The translations under genes were made by a program, and so were the position numbers. Positions 57,392 to 64,000 of a DNA stretch of 64,000 nucleotides are shown here, piece after piece (the first letter of the stretch is position 1; every line of letters starts with the position of its first letter). The DNA comes from Loripinus fragilis (lineage: Eukaryota > Mollusca > Bivalvia > Lucinida > Lucinidae). Location: NCBI GenBank assembly GCA_964019695.1, contig OZ026520.1, forward strand, positions 25,124,130 to 25,188,129, written 5' to 3'. The notes under the pieces are model-generated. The model was given only the letters and a program-made list of their open reading frames with translations, did not search any database and was not told where the DNA came from.

Positions 57392-57407
57392 GTAAGTACA
57401 GCATATG

Positions 57408-57585
57408 TATCATATGACGTCGCATCTGGGAGTGAAATTACGCCATGCAATACAATTGATAAACCACTAGTGGTTTACAGATTTTCAGGGAACTTTATGA
57501 CATCTATAACAACGTTACTTACATAATGACAAAATTATAATGTTTTTATGGCAGAATTGAGATTTCAAAGTAATGTCATATGATT
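57408..57585 (+). mobile_element. repeat family I, left part, beside the exon-t donor
   Basis: ATCATATGACGTCGCATCTG, AAATTACGCCATGCAATACA and AACCACTAGTGGTTTACAGA; it starts about 16 bp after the donor and is truncated before the usual ATGAGCACTCATG end. Confidence 0.75.
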
Positions 57586-57833
57586 TCTCAGGCATGTAAT
57601 GACTTGTTTGTTTGCGAAAATAATGAATTAAAATTCTAAAAAATGTGGAAAGCACAATAAGCATGTGCATAAAATACTCTATACTTCCATAGCTATCAGA
57701 GGAGTTCTACTTCTCTAAATGTACCTGCATTAGAGCTGTAACACAGCCCCAAAATTTAGCAATTCAGTTATATTTTATATTTTTCAAAATAAGGTTTAAA
57801 TAGTGGCAAGTTTTCAATGGTACTGAGTATATG

Positions 57834-58060
57834 CAGTCAAACCTGTGTAAAACAGGTTCATCCTGATAGCCGTAAAACAGCCACTCAAAAATAGACAAAA
57901 CAAAGATCTTAATTACAAATGGTAGCTTAATGAAGGTCAAGTATTGCAGAATGCTCCCCTTGAAGCATTCTGCAATACTTTTGTCCTGCATCAAGCGATA
58001 GTTGGTATTGAAAACCAATTTTCGGTCTTTTTGAGAGTGGTCATTTTATACAGGTTTTAA
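57834..58060. mobile_element. MITE-1 copy
   Basis: CAGTCAAACCTGTGTAAAAC and CATTTTATACAGGTTTTAAC ends; GCAGAATGCTCCCCTTGAAG palindrome. An extra AACAGGTTCATCCTG block sits inside the left end. Confidence 0.75.
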
Positions 58061-58235
58061 CAGCCACCAGTTTTTTTTTGCCACACCAGAATTTGGCAAA
58101 ATCACATCATCTTTCTAGTGATGCAAAAGACTCAAAACCACTAAATTACATAAATACAGACATAAGGAAGCAAAACATATATAATTATGACTAAAAAAAT
58201 ATATGCCATCATGGTGAAAAAAATGGTCAAAGTTA

Positions 58236-58690
58236 AAAACCCCGCGGGGTTTTTCAAAAACCCCGCGGGGTTTTTCCAACCCCGCGCGGGGTTTTTCCCC
58301 CACATTTTCAAATGGGGGAAAAACCCCGCAGGGTTTTTTCAAAAAAATAAATATTAAAATTTGTTCAAGAAACAAGTTTGTTTGATTGTAATTATTGCAG
58401 AAAATGATTGATATGGCTTAATTCCAAACTTTGATTTCCCCCGCGGGGTTTTTCTCCCATTTCAGATTGTGGGGGAAAAACCCCGCAGGGTTTTTTGAAA
58501 AATTCAAAATGACTTTTTTTGAATTATTATTCATCACAATGCATAATAAAAGGTATATCAAAAACTTTCAGCATTATATTGTGCCTCTAGAGGAAAAAGA
58601 AAATTCCCCCGCAGGGTTTTTCCCCCGCGGGGTTTTTCCCCCACAAAATAAAATGGGAGAAAAACCCTGCGGGGTTTTTTATCCAAAAAT
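58236..58690. repeat. cluster of CCCCGCGGGG hairpins
   Basis: About ten self-complementary blocks of the type AAACCCCGCGGGGTTTTTC (some CCCCGCAGGG or CCCCGCGCGGGG) occur in three groups: 58237-58340, 58438-58496 and 58604-58680. AT-rich sequence separates the groups. CCCACATTTTCAAATGGGGG and CCCATTTCAGATTGTGGGGG form larger stem-loops between blocks. Confidence 0.9.
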
Positions 58691-59829
58691 AATAGTTTCA
58701 GTTTTTAGCTCAAAGAAGCATTTTACACTTTGTGTTCAAAGTTGTGAGAGTTTTATATCAAAACAGAGAGATTTCAATTTCTCCCTTGGCGAGAAATCCT
58801 AAAATATACGTTACCAAAATGGCAATGTATCATTGTTAAACTGATGGCTGAGAATGTTTTGCTCCCCGTTAAAGAATTTTGCAGACACATCGTATCTTAA
58901 AAGAGCATTTCAAGCTGCGTAGAACAAGAGATGTTTGCATGTGTACGATTGGGTGTTTGCCTCTGACAGTCTGTTACATATGTTACCATATAAAATTCAG
59001 AAAATGAAAAGTAAAAGTCTGTGCAATAAGAAGGCATTAAACTCCCGATTAAACTCACTATTTAAATTACGCATATAGTTTGCCTACTGGATACCTAGAA
59101 TACATATAAAAGTTTTAAAGCAAAATAACAGCATCCTAATGTGTTATGTGCGTTACTTAAATTAAACTACCCTTAAAAATGGTAGTTGTGACCAATATTA
59201 TTTGCTTTTACAGCTGATTTGTGCTTTTTTAAAATGCTTTTGATCTAGTTGTACTTACACACTCATTTGGCTCATAGAAAAAACAAAGTGTGTTAATCTA
59301 TCTTAAATATGGTGCATTATATGAGCAATTAAAAAACACTACCCTAAGTTTTAAGGAGCCCAATTCGGTAGGTATTATTCAAGTAAAAATATATGAAATC
59401 TTCCATTATTTGATAGTCGTGCTAATATAATAAAGAACGATAAATTTTGCAAGTTCAACAACAAGATAGGAGAACTTGTTATAGGTTGTTACTGATGTTA
59501 CATAACATTATAAATAAGCAAGGACATAGAGTTGGTGTAAGAGATGATATTTCAGGGCGAAATGAATATTTTTCACATAGTTTCCTATAAATCTCTAGGT
59601 TTTGGTGCTTTAATCTTAGGAATTAATTTATTACTGATTGTCAAGACCTTTTTACAGATGTTATATATATATCAACTTTTTCAATATTCCTTGTGTGTAT
59701 AATACTTAAATATAGATAGAGGGACGTGAAAAATAATAGTTTATATTTTAACATGACAATTAAGTATTTGTTTTGGTTAAATGTAAATATCTAAACTAAT
59801 CCTTATCCAAGTCATATACAATATATATC
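58691..59829. other. intergenic or intronic AT-rich stretch, nothing recognised
   Basis: No exon-like reading frame with splice sites, no element ends and no tandem structure was seen. Confidence 0.5.
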
Positions 59830-61500
59830 CTTATCAAAGTGACCCAAAATGATATTCACCACTCCGCCATCCCAAGAGGAATCAAAACACCAAATTTGGG
59901 ATTCATACATCAAATAATATAGGAGATAAGATCCAGACACGATTATTCTAGAAACTAGGTCATAGTTCAAGATCGCAGTGACCTAAAAATGGTATGCCAC
60001 ACATCAGCATCCAAAGATATATCCATACAGCAAATTTGGGATTCCTCCCTCAAATAATATACGAGATATGCTCCTGACAGGATTATTTTAGATATAAGGT
60101 CAAGGTCACAAAACTGAAACATGACACTCTGCCAGCCCAAGATGCAACCACATACCAAATTTAGGATTCCTAGCTCATACAATATGGAAAAAAATGCTCA
60201 GAACACGGTTATTCTAAAACAAGGCCAAAGGAAAAAGTCACAGTGACCCGAAAAGTGTATACAAGACTTGGCCATCCCAAAATGCATCCACACACTAAAT
60301 TTGGAATTCCTACCTCAAAGAATAAAGAAGTTATGCCAATTCTAGAAACTAGGTCAGAGTTCAAGGTCACAGTGACCGGAAAATAGGATGGGACAATCCG
60401 CCATTCTAAGATGCATTCACACATCAAATTTGGGATACCTACCTCCAATGATAAAAGAGATATGCTCCATATATTATTATTCTAAAAACCAGGTCAAAGG
60501 TCAAGTTTAAGGTCACAGTGACCCAAACATGGTACGCAGCACTCCGCCATCCCAAGATTCATACACATACCAAATTTGGAATTCCTATCTCAAAGAATAT
60601 AAAAGATATGCTATGGGCACAATAATTCTTAAAACTAGGTCAGAGATCAAGGTCAAGGTGACCCAAAAATGGTATGTGACACTCCATCAACCCAAGATGC
60701 ATTTACACACCAAAATTGGAATTCCTATCTCAAAGAATACAGGAGATATGCACCAGACTCAATACAGTTTCTAGAAACTAGGTCAGAGGTCAAGTTCAAG
60801 GTTACAGTGACCCAATTATGGTATGTGACACTTCTTCATCCCCAGATGCATCCACACACCAAATGAAATAATATGAAATACATGCTACGGGCATGATTAT
60901 TCTAAAACTAGGTCAGAGGTCAAGGTCACTGTGATCTGGAAATGGTACGAGACACTCCACCATCTGAGGATGCATCCACACACCAAATTTAGATTTCCTA
61001 CCTCAAAGCATGTAAGAGATATGCTCCAGGCACAATAATTCTTAAAACTATGTCAGAGGTCGAGATCAAGGTCACAGTGAACCGAAAATGGTATTTGAGA
61101 CTCGGTCATCCCAAGATACATTTGCAAACCACATTTGGAATTCCTCTTTCAAAGAACATAGGAGATATGCACCAGGCTCAATGCAGTTTCTGGAAACAAG
61201 GTCAGAGGTCAAGTTCAAGGTCACAGTGACCTAATTATGGTATGTGACACTATGTCATCCCAAGATGCATCCACACACCAAATTTGAGATTCCTACCTCA
61301 AATAATATTAGAGATATGCTCCGGACACAATTATTCTAAAACCTAGGTTAGATGTCAAGGTCGCAGCGACCCAAAAATGGTATAAGACACTCCGCCATGC
61401 CAGGATGAATCAACACACCAAATTTGAAATTCCTACCTCAAAGAATTTAGGAGATATGCACCGGACACGAAGCGGGACGGACGGACAGTGCGATTACTAT
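59830..61500. repeat. tandem repeat of about 12 units, 125-150 bp each
   Basis: Each unit reads approximately CACTCCGCCATCCCAAGATG, CATCCACACACCAAATTTGG, AATTCCTACCTCAAAGAATA, AGGAGATATGCTCC, then an ACTAGGTCAGAGGTCAAGG / GGTCACAGTGACCC block. CCAAATTTGG-type anchors lie near 59892, 60031, 60154, 60296, 60425, 60570, 60711, 60982, 61131, 61279 and 61419; one unit near 60855 is shortened. The array ends GAAGCGGGACGGACGGACAG at about 61470-61490, which resembles the end of a dispersed element. Open frames here on both strands are artefacts of the repeat. Confidence 0.9.
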
Positions 61501-61584
61501 ATGCCTTCCTAAGTTCCTTTGGGGGCATTAAAATGTAAAAAAATCAACATTTTTTTTTCCTTTAACCAAACCACAACACATGTA

Positions 61585-61650
61585 GTGGGTTTGTTTGTTT
61601 GTTAGATTTGATTCTTAACTTCCTATCAATAATCTTTCAGTTATAGTATA
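61585..61650 (-). mobile_element. SINE tail fragment
   Basis: TTTGTTTGTTAGATTTGATT and ATCAATAATCTTTCAGTTA match the tail region of the SINE at 55445-55650. Confidence 0.45.
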
Positions 61651-62180
61651 GTGGGTACTTAAAAGAACCATCTCACTGAGACCATTCTTTTGAGCACCCA
61701 AAACATATGATGTGCGGCTTAGAAAACTTCCAAGTAAATGGAGTAAACATCATCCAGACCACGTACCTTTAACCAAACCACAACACATGTTCGGGGTTCT
61801 CAAAAAGGCCGTCTCAATGAGACATTGGACTCTTGAACAACCAAAACATATGATGTATGGCTATTAAAATTCCCATTGCAAGTAAATTGAGTAAACATTA
61901 ACCAGACCTCCAGATAAGATTGTGTGCTGTAAAATCATTTTTCCTTTTACCAAACCACAACACATGTTTTGGGTACTCAAAATAACTGTCTAACAGAGAC
62001 AAATGTTTTGAGCACCTAAAACATATTATGTGTGCCTTAAACAACTTTTAAGTAAATCGAGTAAACATCCACCAGACCTCCAGATAAGAGTGCCAGATGC
62101 ATAATCACCTTTCCTTTTACCAAACTACAGCACATGTTGTGGGTACTCAAAAGAACCCTCTCACTGAGATCACTTTTTTT
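61640..62180. repeat. array of about three to four MITE-7-related units
   Basis: Units of about 170 bp start near 61640, 61768, 61938 and 62114. Each has AACCAAACCACAACACATGT, GGGTACTCAAAAGAACC-type arms around CTCA(C/A)TGAGAC, TTGAGCACCCAAAACATATG, AGTAAAT.GAGTAAACAT and ACCAGACCTCCAGATAAGAG. The last unit is cut after CCCTCTCACTGAGATC. Confidence 0.8.
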
Positions 62181-62454
62181 AAAGAAGCAATCTATTCAGG
62201 GACAAGTATTCTTTCTTTTTGTATTTTATCTATTGATAGCTGATATGTATTATAGAACTTTTTGATCTCTGTAAAGGCGGCACCTCATGAATGCTAAATT
62301 AGGCCTTGTCTACCTTAGACATAAGTAAAAGCTGAAAATGAGACGTGGTTTTCTTCAAAAGAGACTATCATCTTGCGCCATTACCTCAGTTAAGACGCAA
62401 AACATTATTTAATCCAGCTTAGTGACTTCATCCGAAAATGTCTCATTATTGGTT

Positions 62455-62583
62455 AACGTAAGTATAGAGACAAACAGTGTGGACCCAGTATAGACAGCTT
62501 CCAAAGGAGCCATCTAATTTGGGTCTACACTGTTTGTCAACGTCGCTTCAACAATATTTTTGTATTGGCGCTCTAGGGGTTAA
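62455..62583. mobile_element. MITE-4-like fragment
   Basis: CAAACAGTGTGGACCCAGTA, AATTTGGGTCTACACTGTTT and ATTGGCGCTCTAGGGGTTAA; the central CTCCTATAGGAG is altered to TTCCAAAGGAGC. Confidence 0.6.
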
Positions 62584-63074
62584 TAAATGTGAGTTCAGTG
62601 TATAATTTGTTAGGATTTTCATGAAACGCACGCACGTTTACTGGCTCAAACAACTTAAACTCTTAACCAAATACTAGATAGAACATGATTTCCCTTCTTG
62701 AACAGATGAAATAGCCAAACCACACCCAGATATGAATATTAAAGTTGCCCCCTTTACAGTGACTGAATAGCTCAATAATATAAGACCAATTCCCCAATTG
62801 GAAGATTCCATTTAAGAAATTAGAATCTTAAGGGGTGAATGATGGAAACTAATGTTCTCTTTCTAGGCTAATATTGCTAAATGAGCAGTCTACTCAGGGA
62901 CAAAATTTTTTCATTTTTTGGCAGCTAGTATGGATTAAGCCAGTTTACCAAAGGGAAGATTCCATTTTAGAAATTTTGGATCTAATGTGGTGAAACATGG
63001 AAACATGATCTCATTCTAAGATCCACTAAAGAAACAATATATCCATTCCACAAGTGGAAACACACTTTTTATTT

Positions 63075-63140
63075 AACCACTTCAATTGAACATATGAGCA
63101 TTAAATTTCATTTAAAAATAACTCTGGACATGCATTTCCA

Positions 63141-63174
<34 letters not shown>

Positions 63175-64000
63175 CATAATAATAACTTAGCATCATAAAG
63201 AATCTTTCAATAATAGAGAAAACCTAAAAGTTTATAAAAAACACACACAAAAAACAACAACAAAAAAAACCCAGCAAACTCGCAATAGGTTTCGTTAAGT
63301 TTGTATAAACACATTCCTTGTAACACATTCCTTGTAATAATCGCCAATTTCATTCTAGACTTACACATACATATCGATACAATAAACAATGATTTGCCCA
63401 TTTTGTATCTGAAAGGGTCACAGGTTAAAATTTCTATATTTTAAATCTTTGCATTCTTGCTAATTGTTTTATTCTTATTCTTAGTTGTAGTCTGCTGACT
63501 TATTTCATTTTTTTCATTTTAATATCTTTCAGGAACACTAACAGAATGTCAAACATTTTGAATTCAGATCAGGACCGACATTTTATTAGTTTAGATTCAG
63601 GTCAGGACCGACAAAATGTCAGTCCTGGTCTGGATCTAAACTGTTTGCAATTTTGGTTAATAACCTATTTTATTGAACCACTTCATTTGAATATATGAAA
63701 ATAACTCTGGACATTTCCATCATTATTATTATAATAACTCAGCATCAAAAAGAATCTTTCAATAATAGTGAAAACCTAATAGATTACTATTAAAACAAAA
63801 AAAAAACCCAGCAAACTCGCAATCAGTTTCCTTAAGTTTATTCGAATTCTGATATGAAAAAAAAAAAAAAAATCATTGTAATAATAATTATAACCACTTT
63901 CATTAGGATAGATTTTTACATACATATTGATACAATATACATGGATATGCCCATTTTGTATCTGAAAGGTGTCACAGGTAGAAATTTCTGTATTTTAACT
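63075..64000 (+). repeat. direct duplication of about 330 bp, period about 600 bp
   Basis: AAATAACTCTGGACAT, AAAGAATCTTTCAATAATAG, AACCCAGCAAACTCGCAAT, and GATACAATA plus GCCCATTTTGTATCTGAAAG occur in order at 63075-63445 and again from about 63670 to the window end. A MITE-5 fragment (63535-63660) lies between the copies. The second copy is cut by the window edge. A microsatellite (ATT)n at 63143-63173 is in the first copy. Confidence 0.85.
63535..63660 (-). mobile_element. MITE-5 fragment
   Basis: AGGAACACTAACAGAATGTC, a doubled CAGGACCGACA block, and CTGGATCTAAACTGTTTGCA. Confidence 0.6.

Noticed and set aside
58431..58802. 123-codon open frame rich in PAGFF
   Set aside because: The PAGFF/PRGVF repeats are translations of the CCCCGCGGGGTTTTT hairpin blocks on one strand; the opposite strand gives similar frames.
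60209..60866. Open frames on both strands in the tandem repeat
   Set aside because: They are translations of successive repeat units with no start or splice context.
57392..64000. Next reelin exon (rest of sub-repeat 6B)
   Set aside because: I looked for the expected acceptor, an Asp-box (YS.D.G..W) and FRWWQ in phase 0 and found none. The intron seems to run past the window end.

Overview
The window is animal nuclear DNA: AT-rich, with short coding exons bounded by GT...AG splice sites, long introns and many small inverted-repeat transposons. It carries the central part of one gene on the + strand, a reelin (RELN) orthologue. The repeat landscape (many TA-flanked MITEs, tRNA-derived SINEs, a molluscan-looking tandem repeat) and the divergence from vertebrate reelin suggest a bivalve mollusc, perhaps a venerid-type clam. 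The organism is an inference; the gene identity is firm.

Twenty exons were placed between 801 and 57391. All 19 splice phases agree and the joined reading frame stays open for about 1,213 codons. The first exon encodes the end of a reelin sub-repeat A and the start of an EGF-like domain, and the last ends inside a sub-repeat B. By recalled comparison with vertebrate reelin this spans reelin repeats 3 to 6: EGF3 and 3B (801-14083), repeat 4 (13895-25420), repeat 5 (25261-41814), and 6A, EGF6 and the start of 6B (41673-57391). Each full sub-repeat has a BNR/Asp-box (S-x-D-x-G-x-T-W type) followed by an FRW(W/Y)Q strand, and all four EGF-like domains have six cysteines. The protein would be a large secreted extracellular-matrix signalling glycoprotein. 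Its 5' exons (signal peptide, F-spondin-like region, repeats 1-2) and 3' exons (rest of repeat 6, repeats 7-8, C-terminus) lie outside the window.

The most unusual feature is that four exons carry tandem duplications of a DNA segment spanning one splice junction: the acceptor side of the exon at 801 (4 copies, 131-138 bp), of the exon at 13895 (3 copies, about 115 bp, one split by a 2.3-kb insertion), and of the exon at 51379 (10 copies, 106 bp), and the donor side of the exon at 18204 (5 copies, 134 bp). Use of an extra acceptor copy, or read-through of the first donor, runs quickly into a stop codon.

The introns are packed with non-autonomous DNA transposons: at least seven recurrent families, most with a palindrome at the centre, plus single elements with clear inverted termini (36678-37270, 42261-43308, 32885-33632, about 6205-10745). 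Several lie within 10-35 bp of a splice site. After the last exon, 57392-64000 holds only repeats: a cluster of GC-rich hairpins (58236-58690), a tandem repeat of about 12 units containing GGTCAnnnTGACC palindromes (59830-61500) and an array of foldback units (61640-62180). No tRNA, rRNA, CRISPR, prokaryotic or viral gene, promoter or polyadenylation site of the gene could be supported.
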